In this document: positions 47,378 through 57,682 of the stretch, one piece after another
How positions within the stretch are numbered: position 1 is the first letter of the stretch
Layout of the letters: each line of letters begins with the position of its first letter
NCBI RefSeq assembly: GCF_000244915.1
Contig: NZ_CM001442.1
Span: 186,001-250,000 of the forward strand
Length of the DNA: 64,000 nt
Reading direction: 5' to 3'
From: Bradyrhizobium sp. WSM471
Lineage (GTDB): Bacteria; Pseudomonadota; Alphaproteobacteria; Rhizobiales; Xanthobacteraceae
The notes under the pieces: model-generated
What the model was told of the DNA's origin: nothing
Seen by the model: only the letters and a program-made list of their open reading frames with translations
The model's database searches: none
Made by a program: the position numbers and the translations under genes

Positions 47378-48007
47378 ATGAACGTGCTTTACCGCCTCGC
47401 CTTCGTGATCCTTCTCTGCGGTTCCATTCAGGCCACCGCGGCCGATAGCTCGCAACTGATCGCCTCGCTCAAGCAAGGCGGTTATGTGCTGGTGTTTCGC
47501 CACACCGCCACCGACGACAGCCAAAAGGATGTCTACCCTTTCAAGTTCGACGACATGAGCGCCCAGCGTCAGCTCAGTGAAAGGGGCCGCGACATGGCGG
47601 GCCAGATCGGGACGGCCATCAAGGGGCTCGCGATCCCCATCGGCGACGTCTACACCAGCAGGCTGAACCGCGCGATCGAGGCGGGCAAGCTCATCTCCGG
47701 CCGCGAGGTCAAGCCGGTCGATGCATTGACGGACAGCAGCAATGCGAGCGCGTCGGGCATGGCAAATCCGACGGGTGCCAATGCAAAGGCCGGCCAGGCG
47801 GTGCGGCAACTCGTCGATGCGCCGCCCAAGGCCGGCACCAACACCTTCCTGGTCACCCACAAGACCAACATCGCCGATGCCTTCGGGAAGGATGCCGGGG
47901 ACGTTCAGGAAGGCGAAGCTTTCGTCTACAGGGCCGGCAGCTCGGGTCCCGCAACTTTTGCAGGACGCATCAAGCTCGCCGACTGGACCGCGAAAGCAGA
48001 CAAGTGA
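47378..48007 (+). CDS. Exported histidine phosphatase family protein
   Basis: A 209-residue protein. It has a Sec signal (NVLYRLAFVILLCGSIQATAADS) and the histidine phosphatase fold begins with YVLVFRHTATDDSQ, carrying an RH motif but not the classical RHG. The second His is in FLVTHKTNIADAFG. The protein probably acts on a phosphate ester in the periplasm; the substrate is unknown. It starts about 100 nt after the kinase gene on the same strand. Confidence 0.8.
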   Translation: MNVLYRLAFVILLCGSIQATAADSSQLIASLKQGGYVLVFRHTATDDSQKDVYPFKFDDMSAQRQLSERGRDMAGQIGTAIKGLAIPIGDVYTSRLNRAIEAGKLISGREVKPVDALTDSSNASASGMANPTGANAKAGQAVRQLVDAPPKAGTNTFLVTHKTNIADAFGKDAGDVQEGEAFVYRAGSSGPATFAGRIKLADWTAKADK

Positions 48008-48062
48008 CGGCCCGGATTTCAGGTCCGGATCATGCTCTGGCAACGGAAGGGTTGGCAAACAC

Positions 48063-49121
48063 GTGAGAACATCGGAAGACCGCTCATTCCTCATCTTGCT
48101 TGCCGCGATCTCGCTTGCCTTCGGGTGGGTGCTTTGGCCATTCTCCGGCGCGTTGTTGTGGGCCACGCTTCTGGCGATCATCTTCGCACCACTCTATCGA
48201 CGCGCCCTGGAGACCCTTCCGGGGAAGCGCAACCTTGCCGCATCGTTCACAGTCGTCGTTGTGATCGTCATGGTCCTCATTCCCGTGGCGGTCGTCATCG
48301 CCTCGCTCGTCGACCAGGGTGGGGAGCTGTACCAGCGCGCTCAGAGCGGGGAGATCAGTTTCGCCCATCCCCTGCAGCAGCTGAAATCCGCGCTGCCCGC
48401 TTGGGCCGCTTCCCTGTCGGACCGCTTGGCCGGTATCGATTTTTCGGCCCTGAAGGAACGTCTGTCGAGTCTGGTCGTCCCTGCCGGCCAACAACTGGCG
48501 GGGCACGCCATCAACATCGGTCAGTTGACGCTGGAGTTCGTCGCAAGCTTGCTCGTGATGTTGTACCTGCTGTTCTTCCTGCTCCGCGATGGTGACGAGC
48601 TCAGCGCACGGATCCGCGACGCGCTCCCGCTGCGGCCGAGCCACACCACCGAGATTCTGAATGCGTTCACCCTCGCGGTTCGCGGAACGATCAAGGGGAT
48701 CGTTCTCGTGGCCCTGATTCAGGGAGCGCTTGGCGGGCTGATCTTCTGGCTGCTCGGCTTGACCGCGCCGCTGCTCGCGGGCGCCCTGATGGCGCTGCTC
48801 TCGCTCCTGCCCGTGCTCGGCTCCGCCCTGGTTTGGGTTCCGGTCGCACTCTATCTGCTGGTGGCAGGCTCAGTCACGAAAGGGATCATCCTGCTCGCTT
48901 TCGGGACCTTCGTGATCGGTCTTGCGGACAATTTTCTCCGCCCGATCCTGGTCGGCCAGTCGATCCAAATGCCGAGCTATGTCGTGCTGCTCGCCACCTT
49001 GGGCGGCCTTGCGGCTTTCGGAGCGAACGGATTCGTCATCGGCCCGCTCATAGCCGCGATGTTTCTCACGGCGTGGCACATCTTCATCGGCTCAAAAGCG
49101 CGACAGGAGGTCCGGAAATGA
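48063..49121 (+). CDS. AI-2E family transporter (PerM/YdiK type)
   Basis: A 352-residue membrane protein with about eight helices. Early helices FLILLAAISLAFGWVLWPF and ALLWATLLAIIFAPLY, a soluble middle region (about 95-160), and conserved ALIQGALGGLIFWLLGL plus VLGSALVWVPVALYLL define the AI-2E exporter family. Members export autoinducer-2, H+/Na+ or other solutes; the substrate here is unknown. The start is a GTG at 48063 after GGAAGGG; no ATG fits. It follows the phosphatase gene closely. Confidence 0.88.
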   Translation: MRTSEDRSFLILLAAISLAFGWVLWPFSGALLWATLLAIIFAPLYRRALETLPGKRNLAASFTVVVVIVMVLIPVAVVIASLVDQGGELYQRAQSGEISFAHPLQQLKSALPAWAASLSDRLAGIDFSALKERLSSLVVPAGQQLAGHAINIGQLTLEFVASLLVMLYLLFFLLRDGDELSARIRDALPLRPSHTTEILNAFTLAVRGTIKGIVLVALIQGALGGLIFWLLGLTAPLLAGALMALLSLLPVLGSALVWVPVALYLLVAGSVTKGIILLAFGTFVIGLADNFLRPILVGQSIQMPSYVVLLATLGGLAAFGANGFVIGPLIAAMFLTAWHIFIGSKARQEVRK

Positions 49122-49134
49122 CCGCCCTGTCGAG

Positions 49135-49422
49135 TCACGACCCGGCGGTCAGCCGAGCGCCGAATCCGGCCGACGCCGAGCGGTAGGCGGCATAAGCCAG
49201 AAAACGCGGTGCGGAGAGCTTGTCCGGCGGCACTTGCTTGCTCTTGAAAATGGAATCCGCCTGGGCCGCGCGCTTGCAATGCGGACACACGAAAAGATGC
49301 GCGATGATCGGGGTTGGCTCGTCCGCCAGCAGCTCGGAACGGAACCACTTCATCTCGATAAGGCAGTCCGGGCATATCGGTGCTTCGAGATGCTCGGCAG
49401 CGCTTCTGAGACGATCAACCAT
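49135..49422 (-). CDS. Small zinc-ribbon protein, unknown function
   Basis: A 95-residue protein with two CxxC pairs (ICPDCLIEM and FVCPHCKRA) spaced about 30 residues apart, which can bind one zinc ion. No further domain is recognisable. It is convergent with the AI-2E transporter gene, 13 bp apart at their ends. The longer open frame upstream adds a Cys/Trp-rich stretch and is not preferred. Possibly a regulatory or RNA-binding protein, but without support. Confidence 0.6.
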   Translation of the reverse strand: MVDRLRSAAEHLEAPICPDCLIEMKWFRSELLADEPTPIIAHLFVCPHCKRAAQADSIFKSKQVPPDKLSAPRFLAYAAYRSASAGFGARLTAGS

Positions 49423-49527
49423 GGTGCCCGTGTGCGTTTCCGAAAGCCATAGCCAAATACCCCTCGCCGGTCTGCAACAAAAGATACTCAGCCCGAAATT
49501 TAACAAGGGCTGCGTTCATCAAGGCTG

Positions 49528-50484
49528 TTACAGCCGCCTGAGCGCCACGCTTGCCACGGTGTGGTCGGCGCCTTTCTTCAGGATCAGGGTCGCGCGGGGG
49601 CGGGTCGGCAGGATGTTGTCCTCGAGATTGGCGAGGTTGGTGCGTTCCCAGATCGCGATCGCGGTGGCGGTGGCCTCCTCGTCCGACAACAGCGCGTAGC
49701 GGTTGAAGTAGGATTTGGGATTGGTGAACGCCGTGTCGCGCAGCGACAGGAAGCGCCTGATGTACCACTGCCGCAGCGCGGCCTCGTCGGCGTCGATATA
49801 GACCGAGAAATCGAAGAAGTCGGACACCACGGGCACGGCCTTGCCGTCGCGCGGCAGCTTGCCGGTCTGCAGCACGTTGACGCCCTCGACGATCAGGATG
49901 TCGGGCTGGTCGATCTCGGCCCACTGGTTCGGCACGATGTCGTAAGTCAAATGCGAATAGACCGGCGCGCGCACATGGCGGCGGCCGGCCTTGATGTCGG
50001 AGAGGAAGCTCAGCAGCAGCGGCAGGTCGTAGCTCTCCGGAAAGCCCTTCTTCTGCATGATGCCCTGCCGTTCCAGCACGGCGTTGGGATACAGAAATCC
50101 GTCGGTGGTGATCAGCTCGACCTTGGGACGCGGCGACCAGCGCGCCAGTAGCGCCTGAAGCACGCGGGCCGTGGTGGATTTTCCAACCGCGACCGAACCG
50201 GCGACGCCGATGATGTAGGGCATCTTGCGGTCGCGGATGTTGAGGAACTGGCGCTCCGCATAATAAAGCCGCTGCATCGCATCGACATAGATCGACAGCA
50301 GGCGCGACAGCGGCAGGTAGATGTCCTCGACCTCCTGCAAGTCGAGGCGGTCGTGCAGCGAGCGCAGCCGGTCGAATTCGCCCGGCTCCAGCGTCATCGG
50401 CGTGTCGTCGCGGAGTCGCGACCACTCCTCGCGCGTATAGACGCGGTACGGATTATATTGCTGCTCGGGTGCGCGGATATCCAT
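49528..50484 (-). CDS. coaA: Pantothenate kinase (type I)
   Basis: A 318-residue kinase phosphorylating pantothenate in the first committed step of coenzyme A synthesis. The P-loop [18 protein letters not shown] is the family signature, followed by [17 protein letters not shown] and the conserved [16 protein letters not shown] segment. The start [13 protein letters not shown] is chosen; a GTG 15 nt upstream is possible. It is the last gene of the leftward his operon, 20 nt after hisE. Confidence 0.96.
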   Translation of the reverse strand: MDIRAPEQQYNPYRVYTREEWSRLRDDTPMTLEPGEFDRLRSLHDRLDLQEVEDIYLPLSRLLSIYVDAMQRLYYAERQFLNIRDRKMPYIIGVAGSVAVGKSTTARVLQALLARWSPRPKVELITTDGFLYPNAVLERQGIMQKKGFPESYDLPLLLSFLSDIKAGRRHVRAPVYSHLTYDIVPNQWAEIDQPDILIVEGVNVLQTGKLPRDGKAVPVVSDFFDFSVYIDADEAALRQWYIRRFLSLRDTAFTNPKSYFNRYALLSDEEATATAIAIWERTNLANLEDNILPTRPRATLILKKGADHTVASVALRRL

Positions 50485-50504
50485 GACGCGATTCTCCACC
50501 TCGG

Positions 50505-50831
50505 CTAGCTGCCGCCCTTGCGCGACGCCTTTTCTTCCAACCCTGACATATTGGTCCGCTTGTCCAATGCGGCCTCGACCTCTTCCAGCTTTACGCCGCG
50601 GGCCTTGAGCAGCACAAGGAAATGATAGAGCAGGTCGGCGCCTTCGGCGATCAGATGCGCGCGATCGTTTTCGACTGCTGCGATTACGGTTTCGACTGCC
50701 TCCTCACCGAACTTCTTGGCGCAATGTTCGGCGCCCTTGTCGAGGAGCTTGCGGGTATAGGACGCCTCGCCACCCGCCGCCGCGCGGGCGTCGATGGTCT
50801 CGGCGAGATCGTGGATCGTGAAACGCGGCAT
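50505..50831 (-). CDS. hisE: Phosphoribosyl-ATP pyrophosphatase
   Basis: A 108-residue enzyme of histidine biosynthesis (step 2), separate from HisI as in many alphaproteobacteria. The MazG-like metal site [18 protein letters not shown] and [16 protein letters not shown] are characteristic. It lies between hisF (82 nt upstream) and coaA in the leftward operon. Confidence 0.95.
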   Translation of the reverse strand: MPRFTIHDLAETIDARAAAGGEASYTRKLLDKGAEHCAKKFGEEAVETVIAAVENDRAHLIAEGADLLYHFLVLLKARGVKLEEVEAALDKRTNMSGLEEKASRKGGS

Positions 50832-50913
50832 ACAAAATACTCGGATTGGCCGGTTATCTGGCGGGACAAGCCGGTTCTCGCCGATGATGTAGCATTTTTA
50901 GGAACGGGAGTCG

Positions 50914-51690
50914 TCAGGCATCGAGGCGCATGGGCAGCCCGCGCCGGGACATGTGCTCCTTGGCTTCGCGGATGGTGAATTCCCCGAAATGGAAGATCGA
51001 GGCGGCCAGCACGGCGGTGGCGTGGCCGTCGCGAATACCATCGACAAGGTGGTCGAGATTGCCGACGCCGCCCGAGGCGATCACGGGAACGGGAATGCTG
51101 TCGGCGATCGCCCGGGTCAGCGGGATGTCGAAACCCTGCCTCGTGCCGTCGCGGTCCATCGAGGTGAGCAGGATTTCACCGGCGCCGAGCGAGACCACCT
51201 CCTGGGCATATTCGATGGCGTCGATGCCGGTCGAGTTGCGACCGCCATGGGTGAAGATCTCCCAGCGCTCGCCGCCACCGGCGCGCTTGACCCGCTTGGC
51301 GTCGATCGCGACCACCACGCACTGCCCGCCGAATTTCTCGGCGGCTTCCTTGACGAACTCACGCCGCGACACCGCGGCGCTGTTGATCGAGACCTTGTCG
51401 GCGCCGGCGCGCAGCAGCGTCTTGATGTCGTTGACCTCACGCACGCCGCCGCCGACGGTCACGGGCATGAAGCAGGCTTCCGCCGTGCGCCGGACCACAT
51501 CCAGCATGATGCCGCGGTTCTCATGGGTCGCGGTGATGTCGAGGAAGGTGAGCTCGTCGGCACCGGCGGCGTCATAGGCGATCGCCGCTTCGACGGGATC
51601 GCCGGCATCGCGCAAATCGACGAAGTTGACGCCCTTGACGACGCGGCCGTCCTTGACGTCCAGGCAGGGGATCACGCGCACCTTGAACAT
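50914..51690 (-). CDS. hisF: Imidazole glycerol phosphate synthase subunit HisF
   Basis: A 258-residue TIM barrel, cyclase half of the HisFH enzyme. [20 protein letters not shown] carries catalytic Asp11; the second catalytic Asp is in [10 protein letters not shown]. Phosphate loops VGGGVR and [11 protein letters not shown] are present. It uses ammonia made by HisH (encoded two genes upstream) to close the imidazole ring. It starts 10 nt after hisA. Confidence 0.98.
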   Translation of the reverse strand: MFKVRVIPCLDVKDGRVVKGVNFVDLRDAGDPVEAAIAYDAAGADELTFLDITATHENRGIMLDVVRRTAEACFMPVTVGGGVREVNDIKTLLRAGADKVSINSAAVSRREFVKEAAEKFGGQCVVVAIDAKRVKRAGGGERWEIFTHGGRNSTGIDAIEYAQEVVSLGAGEILLTSMDRDGTRQGFDIPLTRAIADSIPVPVIASGGVGNLDHLVDGIRDGHATAVLAASIFHFGEFTIREAKEHMSRRGLPMRLDA

Positions 51691-51700
51691 CGGATGTCTC

Positions 51701-52441
51701 CTAGGCCGCGGCGCGGATCAGGGTGAGGGCGGCTGCGGGATCGAGCCGGCCATCGTAAAGCGCGCGGCCGGCGATCGCGCCAGCGAGCTTTTTCGCGCGC
51801 GGCGTCAGCATCGCCTTGACGTCCTCGATCGAGGCGAGGCCGCCGGAGGCGATGACGGGGATGGATATGGCGTCGGCCAGCGCAATGGTCGCATCGAGAT
51901 TCAGGCCCTTGAGCAGGCCGTCGCGCGCAATGTCGGTGAAGATGATGGCGGCGACCCCGGCATCCTCGAAACGCCGTGCGATCTCCAGCACCGTCACCTG
52001 CGAGGTCTCGGCCCAGCCTTCGACCGCGACCTTGCCGTCGCGCGCGTCGAGCCCGACCGCGACGCGACCGGGGAAGTTTTTGGCGGCAGCCTTCACCAAT
52101 TCGGGGTCACGCACCGCGGCGGTGCCGATGATGACACGGGTGATGCCCTTGTCGAGCCAGGCTTCGACAGTCGCGAGATCGCGAATGCCGCCACCGAGCT
52201 GCACTGGAATCGTGATCGTCTTCAGCATCGCCTCGACGGCCTGCGCGTTCACCGGCTTGCCGGCAAACGCGCCGTCGAGATCGACGACGTGGAGATACTC
52301 GAAGCCCTGCGCGACGAAGCTCTCCGCCTGCGCGGCGGGATTGAGATTGAACACGGTCGCGCGCGCCATGTCGCCCTGCTCGAGGCGCACGCATTGGCCG
52401 TTCTTGAGGTCGATCGCGGGAAAGAGAATCACGGTTTCCAT
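51701..52441 (-). CDS. hisA: ProFAR isomerase HisA
   Basis: A 246-residue TIM barrel isomerase, step 4 of histidine synthesis. [20 protein letters not shown] is its N-terminal motif, with LGGGIRDLA and [11 protein letters not shown] as phosphate-binding loops. It overlaps the hisH stop by 13 nt and is followed 10 nt later by hisF. Confidence 0.98.
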   Translation of the reverse strand: METVILFPAIDLKNGQCVRLEQGDMARATVFNLNPAAQAESFVAQGFEYLHVVDLDGAFAGKPVNAQAVEAMLKTITIPVQLGGGIRDLATVEAWLDKGITRVIIGTAAVRDPELVKAAAKNFPGRVAVGLDARDGKVAVEGWAETSQVTVLEIARRFEDAGVAAIIFTDIARDGLLKGLNLDATIALADAISIPVIASGGLASIEDVKAMLTPRAKKLAGAIAGRALYDGRLDPAAALTLIRAAA

Positions 52442-53079
52442 CGCAAAAAGTTCGAGATCAGAGCCAGCCCAAAACGCTGGCTCTTCTCGGGGTGAAACTG
52501 CGTCCCGATGGCGGTGTCCTTGCCGACGATCGCGGTGATGGGCCCGCCGTAATCAGCGCGCGCGAGCACGTCCGCCTCGTTGGCGGCGTTGAGGTGGTAG
52601 GAGTGCACGAAATAGGCGTGCTGGCCCTTGGGGCCGAGCGGCAGCCTGTCCAGCACCGGATGCTCGCGCAGCACATCGAGCGTATTCCAGCCCATGTGCG
52701 GGATCTTCAGGCTCTCGTCGCGCGGCGTGATCTTCTCGACGTCGCCGCCGATCCAGTTCAGGCCTTGCGTGATGACATGCTCCTTGCCGCGGGTGGCGAA
52801 CAGCTGCATGCCGACGCAGATGCCGAACATCGGCCGCGCCTTGACGCGCACCGCTTCGGTGATCGCCTCGACCATGCCGTTGACGGCATCGAGCCCACGC
52901 CGGCAATCGGCGAAGGCGCCGACGCCCGGCAGCACCAGACGGTCGGCGCTGTAGGCCTGGTCCGGATCGCTGGTGACGAAGACCTTTTGCGGGTTGTCCA
53001 TGCTGCGCGCGGCGCGCTCGAACGCCTTGGCGGCCGAATGTAGATTGCCGGAACCGTAATCGATGATGGCGACGCTCAT
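52429..53079 (-). CDS. hisH: Imidazole glycerol phosphate synthase glutaminase subunit HisH
   Basis: A 216-residue class I glutamine amidotransferase. [20 protein letters not shown] is the N terminus; [10 protein letters not shown] is the oxyanion strand, [11 protein letters not shown] carries the catalytic Cys, and [10 protein letters not shown] supplies the His and Glu. It feeds ammonia to HisF. Its start overlaps the DUF2628 gene by 4 nt and its stop overlaps hisA. Confidence 0.98.
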   Translation of the reverse strand: MSVAIIDYGSGNLHSAAKAFERAARSMDNPQKVFVTSDPDQAYSADRLVLPGVGAFADCRRGLDAVNGMVEAITEAVRVKARPMFGICVGMQLFATRGKEHVITQGLNWIGGDVEKITPRDESLKIPHMGWNTLDVLREHPVLDRLPLGPKGQHAYFVHSYHLNAANEADVLARADYGGPITAIVGKDTAIGTQFHPEKSQRFGLALISNFLRWKP

Positions 53080-53606
53080 CTTGACCCTCCCGGTTCTGGA
53101 AACAAACCAATGATGCCGCCCGCCGGCATCGGCGGCGGGTTGGAGAATTGCTGACCCGGCACGTTGCGGGTCGGCGGCGGGCCGCCGCGATCGACGGCCC
53201 ATTGATCGTTGACGATGCCGCGCTGTTTCTGGCTCCAGCGCTCGAAGAAGCGGCGCTCGGCGGTGTCCTCGTCGTCGGAAATCACCACGTCGAGCTGCCG
53301 CCATTTACCGCGCGAGAGCGTCCAACGGCGCAGGCTGGAGGCCTCGAATCCCATCAGCAGCGCGACGATGATGTCGGCGAAGAAGATCGACGAACGGCCG
53401 AGTCCGAGGCTGGACAGCCCGACGTTGAACGCGGCAACGAAGATCACCCAGCCGATCAGCGCCAGCCATAGCCGATTCCACAGCAGCCAGAGCGGGCCGA
53501 AGATCATCGCCCAGAAATGGAAGCCGTCGCGCACGAAGACGAACTTGTCGGTCGCGCGCAGATCGGCTCCGGCAGGGGAGGGAGCATGAACTGTGTAGAC
53601 GGACAT
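53076..53606 (-). CDS. DUF2628 membrane protein within the his operon
   Basis: A 176-residue protein with about three hydrophobic segments ([30 protein letters not shown] stretch near 35-60, then [16 protein letters not shown]). DUF2628 proteins are small membrane proteins of unknown function. The gene is inserted between hisB (65 nt upstream) and hisH (4-nt overlap), so it is expressed with them. The C-terminal part ([24 protein letters not shown]) is Pro/Asn-rich and likely disordered. Confidence 0.85.
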   Translation of the reverse strand: MSVYTVHAPSPAGADLRATDKFVFVRDGFHFWAMIFGPLWLLWNRLWLALIGWVIFVAAFNVGLSSLGLGRSSIFFADIIVALLMGFEASSLRRWTLSRGKWRQLDVVISDDEDTAERRFFERWSQKQRGIVNDQWAVDRGGPPPTRNVPGQQFSNPPPMPAGGIIGLFPEPGGSR

Positions 53607-53671
53607 GGCGATGCCCCGTTCCTAGGGATTCAGTGAAACCGCAAGCGGCGCGTGCCGCGAGCCGAGAGATG

Positions 53672-54265
53672 TCAGCCGCCGAGCGAGCCCTTGGTGGACG
53701 GGATTTCGCCCACCGCCTTCGGGTCGATCGCGACGGCGGTGCGCAGCGCCCGTGCCAGACCCTTGAAGCAGGACTCGGCGATATGGTGGCTGTTATCGCC
53801 ATATAGGGTCTCGACGTGAAGAGTCACGCCGGCGTTCATGGCAAAGGCCTGGAACCACTCGCGCACCAGCTCGGTGTCGAACTCGCCGATCTTGTCGCGG
53901 GGGAAGTCGACCTTGAACACCAGGACCGGGCGGCCCGAGATGTCGATGACCACGCGCGACAGCGTCTCGTCCATGGGCATGTGCACGCCGGCATAGCGGG
54001 TGATGCCCGCCATGTTGCCGAGCGCCTGCTTGACGGCCTGACCGAGCGCGATGCCGGTGTCTTCGGTGGTATGGTGATGATCAATGTGCAAATCGCCAAC
54101 CGCTTTGACCGTGAGGTCGATGCGGGAATGGCGGGCGAGGAGATCGAGCATATGGTCGAAAAAGCCGATGCCGGTCGCGATATTGGACACGCCGGAGCCA
54201 TCGAGGTTCACGGTGACCTCGATGTCGGTTTCCTTGGTCTTGCGCTTGATCGTCGCGGTGCGCAT
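53672..54265 (-). CDS. hisB: Imidazoleglycerol-phosphate dehydratase
   Basis: A 197-residue monofunctional dehydratase (step 6 of histidine synthesis) without the phosphatase domain of E. coli HisB. The metal motif [18 protein letters not shown] and the later [18 protein letters not shown] are characteristic. It is the first gene of the leftward his operon. The ATG at 54265 is preferred over a TTG one codon earlier. Confidence 0.97.
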   Translation of the reverse strand: MRTATIKRKTKETDIEVTVNLDGSGVSNIATGIGFFDHMLDLLARHSRIDLTVKAVGDLHIDHHHTTEDTGIALGQAVKQALGNMAGITRYAGVHMPMDETLSRVVIDISGRPVLVFKVDFPRDKIGEFDTELVREWFQAFAMNAGVTLHVETLYGDNSHHIAESCFKGLARALRTAVAIDPKAVGEIPSTKGSLGG

Positions 54266-54455
54266 CAAAACTGGCTTTCATCCTCGTTCGGGGCCGAAAA
54301 CGCCGGTCTTTTAACAGCCAAATGACGCCTTCGCTACTGCGGCAACGGCTGGCCGGGCCTCTACTTCTGCCTATGGTGAGCGAATTGGGCCCGGAGCGGC
54401 CCGTTGTGCCTCCGCTCCCGACCGCCTAAATCAGCCCGGACAACGAGGATCATTC

Positions 54456-55016
54456 ATGCAGGACTCCCCAAACAGCTCGCCGGTCTGGCACGGCACCACG
54501 ATTTTGACGGTCCGCAAGGGCGGCACGGTGGTGGTCGGCGGCGACGGCCAGGTCTCGATCGGTCAGACCGTGATCAAGCACAACGCCAGGAAGGTCCGGA
54601 AACTCGGCAAGGGCGACGTCATCGGCGGCTTTGCCGGCGCCACGGCCGACGCCTTCACGCTGTTCGAGCGTTTGGAAGCCAAGCTCGAGCAATATCCGGG
54701 GCAATTGACCCGGGCCGCCGTCGAGCTCGCCAAGGACTGGCGCACCGACCGTTATTTGCGACGGCTGGAGGCCATGATGATCGTCGCCGACAAGGACGTC
54801 TCCCTGGTGCTGACAGGCACAGGCGACGTGCTGGAGCCCGAAGCCGGCGTCATGGCGATCGGCTCCGGCGGGAATTATGCGCTGGCGGCCGCCCGCGCCT
54901 TGCTCGACACCGACAAGGACGCCGAGACCATCGTCCGCCGCTCCCTCGACATCGCCGCCGACATCTGCGTCTACACCAACCGCAATGTCACCGTCGAAGC
55001 GCTGGCGGCCGGGTAG
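54456..55016 (+). CDS. hslV: ATP-dependent protease subunit HslV
   Basis: A 186-residue proteasome-like peptidase. A 13-residue propeptide ([13 protein letters not shown]) precedes the catalytic Thr of [32 protein letters not shown] and [14 protein letters not shown] are hallmark strands. It forms the protease core with HslU, encoded 1.3 kb downstream. The hslV-hslU separation by two other genes is unlike the E. coli order but known in alphaproteobacteria. Confidence 0.98.
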   Translation: MQDSPNSSPVWHGTTILTVRKGGTVVVGGDGQVSIGQTVIKHNARKVRKLGKGDVIGGFAGATADAFTLFERLEAKLEQYPGQLTRAAVELAKDWRTDRYLRRLEAMMIVADKDVSLVLTGTGDVLEPEAGVMAIGSGGNYALAAARALLDTDKDAETIVRRSLDIAADICVYTNRNVTVEALAAG

Positions 55017-55055
55017 GGCTTGTGGCTGGACAGCGGACCTCCGGACTGGCTGTAA

Positions 55056-55175
55056 CCTCTCCCGCTTGCGGGAGAGGTCGCGCCGAAGGCGCGGGTGAGG
55101 GTTCTGTCCTCTTGGGGGCTGTCCCATTGCGGACGCACCCTCTCCCCAACCCTCTCCCGCAGGCGGGAGAGGGAG
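55056..55175. repeat. Long GC-rich inverted repeat (family C)
   Basis: The left element CCTCTCCCGCTTGCGGGAGAGG and the right element CCCTCTCCCGCAGGCGGGAGAG flank a middle of about 70 nt (GCGCCGAAGGCGCGG). It lies between hslV and the GNAT gene, which are otherwise read in the same direction, and could attenuate read-through. Confidence 0.8.
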
Positions 55176-55198
55176 TGCACCACCGCCTTGGCCGCTAG

Positions 55199-55684
55199 AT
55201 GGCCCCCGCCTACACCTTCCGTGCGATGACCGCGGCCGACCTGCCGCTGATCCGGCGGTGGCTGGGCGAAGCACATGTGCGGGAATGGTGGGGCGGTCCG
55301 GACGAGCAGTTCGCGCTCGTGAGCGGCGATCTTGGTGAGCCGGCAATGGACCAGTTCATCGTGTTGGCCGACGACAAGCCGTTCGGCTATCTTCAATGCT
55401 ACCGCCTGACCGCCTGGAATACGGGTCTTGGGCCGCAACCGGAGGGCACGCGTGGCATCGATCAATTCATCGGCGAAAGTGACATGATCGGGCGCGGGCA
55501 CGGTTCGGCATTCATCCGGCAATTCGCCGACGCGCAGTTGCGGCAGGGCCTGCCCCGCATCGTCACTGATCCCGATCCGCTCAACGCGCGCGCCGTGCGT
55601 GCCTATGAGAAGGCCGGCCTTGTCCGGGAACGCATGGTCGAGACGCCCGACGGGCCCGCACTCCTGATGGTGCGCGAGCCATGA
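55199..55684 (+). CDS. GNAT family acetyltransferase (AAC(6')-like)
   Basis: A 161-residue acetyltransferase. Motifs [25 protein letters not shown] at the N terminus and [17 protein letters not shown] as the acetyl-CoA loop, with [16 protein letters not shown] in the last part, match the AAC(6')/RimI-like acetyltransferases. The substrate could be an antibiotic, a protein N terminus or a small amine. It is overlapped by 4 nt by the following DUF2585 gene. Confidence 0.9.
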   Translation: MAPAYTFRAMTAADLPLIRRWLGEAHVREWWGGPDEQFALVSGDLGEPAMDQFIVLADDKPFGYLQCYRLTAWNTGLGPQPEGTRGIDQFIGESDMIGRGHGSAFIRQFADAQLRQGLPRIVTDPDPLNARAVRAYEKAGLVRERMVETPDGPALLMVREP

Positions 55685-56298
55685 CGCTGGCAACCACGCA
55701 TGAGAGCAAGGCCGCGTTTCCCCCGATCGCCTGGGTCGGCATCGCGCTGCTGCTGCTGGCGATGCAGGCCTCGATCCTGCTGGCGATGGGCCGGGTGCCG
55801 ATCTGCACCTGCGGCTATGTCAAGCTGTGGCATGGCGTGGTGAACAGCTCGGAGAATTCACAGCACATCGCCGACTGGTACACCTTCTCGCACATCCTGC
55901 ACGGCTTCCTGTTCTATGGACTGACCTGGCTGCTGTTCGCGCGGCTGCCGTTCCTGTCTCTGTCGTGGCCGGCGCGCCTGATCATCGCCATGCTGATCGA
56001 GGGTGCCTGGGAGATCGTCGAGAACTCGCCTTTCATCATCGAACGCTACCGCGCCGGCACGATCTCGCTGGATTACTTCGGCGACAGCATCGTCAATTCG
56101 GTCTCTGACAATCTGTCCATGATGCTGGGCTTCCTCGCCGCGCGCCTTCTGCCTGTTCCAGTGACAGTCCTGCTCGGGCTCGCCTTCGAAATCATGCTGG
56201 CGCTCCATATTCGCGACAATCTGACGCTCAATATCCTGATGCTGATCCATCCGGTCGAGGCCGTGAAACAATGGCAATCGGGTCCGCCGATCATCTGA
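55681..56298 (+). CDS. DUF2585 (UPF0314) membrane protein
   Basis: A 205-residue membrane protein with about four helices. [22 protein letters not shown] is the conserved soluble motif, with several histidines and acids near a membrane segment. The following helix [21 protein letters not shown] and the motif [17 protein letters not shown] are family features. The function is unknown. The ATG overlaps the end of the GNAT gene and it is 51 nt before hslU. Confidence 0.88.
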   Translation: MTLATTHESKAAFPPIAWVGIALLLLAMQASILLAMGRVPICTCGYVKLWHGVVNSSENSQHIADWYTFSHILHGFLFYGLTWLLFARLPFLSLSWPARLIIAMLIEGAWEIVENSPFIIERYRAGTISLDYFGDSIVNSVSDNLSMMLGFLAARLLPVPVTVLLGLAFEIMLALHIRDNLTLNILMLIHPVEAVKQWQSGPPII

Positions 56299-56349
56299 CG
56301 GCAAAAAAGCGGCTTGTCCCGCCCCGCATCTGATCCTAGCTAAGGTCCC

Positions 56350-57654
56350 ATGACAGACTTTTCTCCCCGCGAAATCGTTTCCGAACTCGACCGTTTCATC
56401 GTCGGCCAGGCCGATGCCAAGCGCGCCGTCTCGATCGCGCTGCGCAACCGCTGGCGGCGGCAGCAGCTCGAAGGCTCCTTGCGCGAAGAAGTGCTGCCGA
56501 AGAACATCCTGATGATCGGCCCGACCGGCGTCGGCAAGACCGAGATCGCGCGACGGCTCGCCAAGCTCGCCAACGCGCCGTTCCTGAAGGTGGAGGCGAC
56601 GAAATTCACCGAGGTCGGCTATGTCGGCCGCGACGTCGAGCAGATCGTGCGCGATCTCGTCGAGGTCGCGATCGCCCAGGTCCGCGAGCGCAAGCGCAAA
56701 GACGTGCAGGCACGCGCGCAGCTCGCCGCCGAGGAGCGCGTGCTCGACGCGCTGGTCGGCGCCAATTCCAGCGCGGCGACGCGGGACTCCTTCCGCAAGA
56801 AGCTGCGCGCGGGCGAGCTCAACGACAAGGAAATCGAGATCGAGACGCAAGGCGGCGGCAGCGGTTTTCCGATGTTCGAGATCCCCGGCATGCCCGGCGC
56901 GCAGATGGGCGCGGTCTCGATCGGCGACATCTTCGGCAAGCTCGGCGGCCGCAGCAAGACGCGGCGACTGACGGTGGAGAGCTCGCACGAGATTCTCATC
57001 AACGAGGAATCCGACAAGCTGCTCGACAGCGATCAGTTGACGATGGAGGCGATCAGCGCGGTCGAGAACAACGGCATCGTGTTCCTGGACGAGATCGACA
57101 AGATCTGCGCCCGCGAAGGCCGCGCCGGCGGCGACGTCTCGCGCGAGGGCGTGCAGCGCGACCTGCTGCCGCTGATCGAGGGCACCACCGTCTCGACCAA
57201 GCACGGCGCGGTGAAGACCGACCACATCCTGTTCATTGCCTCAGGCGCCTTCCACGTCGCAAAACCGTCCGACCTTTTGCCGGAACTGCAGGGCCGCCTG
57301 CCGATCCGCGTCGAGCTGCAGGCGCTGACCCGCGATGACATGCGCCGCATCCTGACCGAGCCCGAGGCCTCGCTGATCAAGCAATATGTCGCGTTGATGC
57401 AGACCGAGGGCGTCACGCTCGACATCACCGACAACGCCATCGACGCGCTCGCCGACGTCGCGGTCGCCGTGAATTCCACCGTCGAGAACATCGGCGCGCG
57501 GCGGCTGCAGACCGTGATGGAGCGGGTGCTGGACGAGATCTCCTTCACGGCCCCCGACCGCAGCGGCGAGACCGTCAGGGTCGATGCCGATTTCGTGCAG
57601 AAGCACGTCGGCGACCTCGCCAAGAACGCGGATCTGAGCCGGTTCATTTTGTAA
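56350..57654 (+). CDS. hslU: ATP-dependent protease ATPase subunit HslU
   Basis: A 434-residue AAA+ unfoldase. [21 protein letters not shown] is the N-terminal motif, [17 protein letters not shown] is Walker A and [10 protein letters not shown] is Walker B; the I domain between them is shown by the acidic-basic stretch at about 110-220. The C terminus ends ADLSRFIL, the pattern that docks in HslV. It unfolds substrates for HslV and may be heat-shock inducible. Confidence 0.98.
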   Translation: MTDFSPREIVSELDRFIVGQADAKRAVSIALRNRWRRQQLEGSLREEVLPKNILMIGPTGVGKTEIARRLAKLANAPFLKVEATKFTEVGYVGRDVEQIVRDLVEVAIAQVRERKRKDVQARAQLAAEERVLDALVGANSSAATRDSFRKKLRAGELNDKEIEIETQGGGSGFPMFEIPGMPGAQMGAVSIGDIFGKLGGRSKTRRLTVESSHEILINEESDKLLDSDQLTMEAISAVENNGIVFLDEIDKICAREGRAGGDVSREGVQRDLLPLIEGTTVSTKHGAVKTDHILFIASGAFHVAKPSDLLPELQGRLPIRVELQALTRDDMRRILTEPEASLIKQYVALMQTEGVTLDITDNAIDALADVAVAVNSTVENIGARRLQTVMERVLDEISFTAPDRSGETVRVDADFVQKHVGDLAKNADLSRFIL

Positions 57655-57682
57655 ATCCGGGCGGCCGCGCTATGGATGCGGC

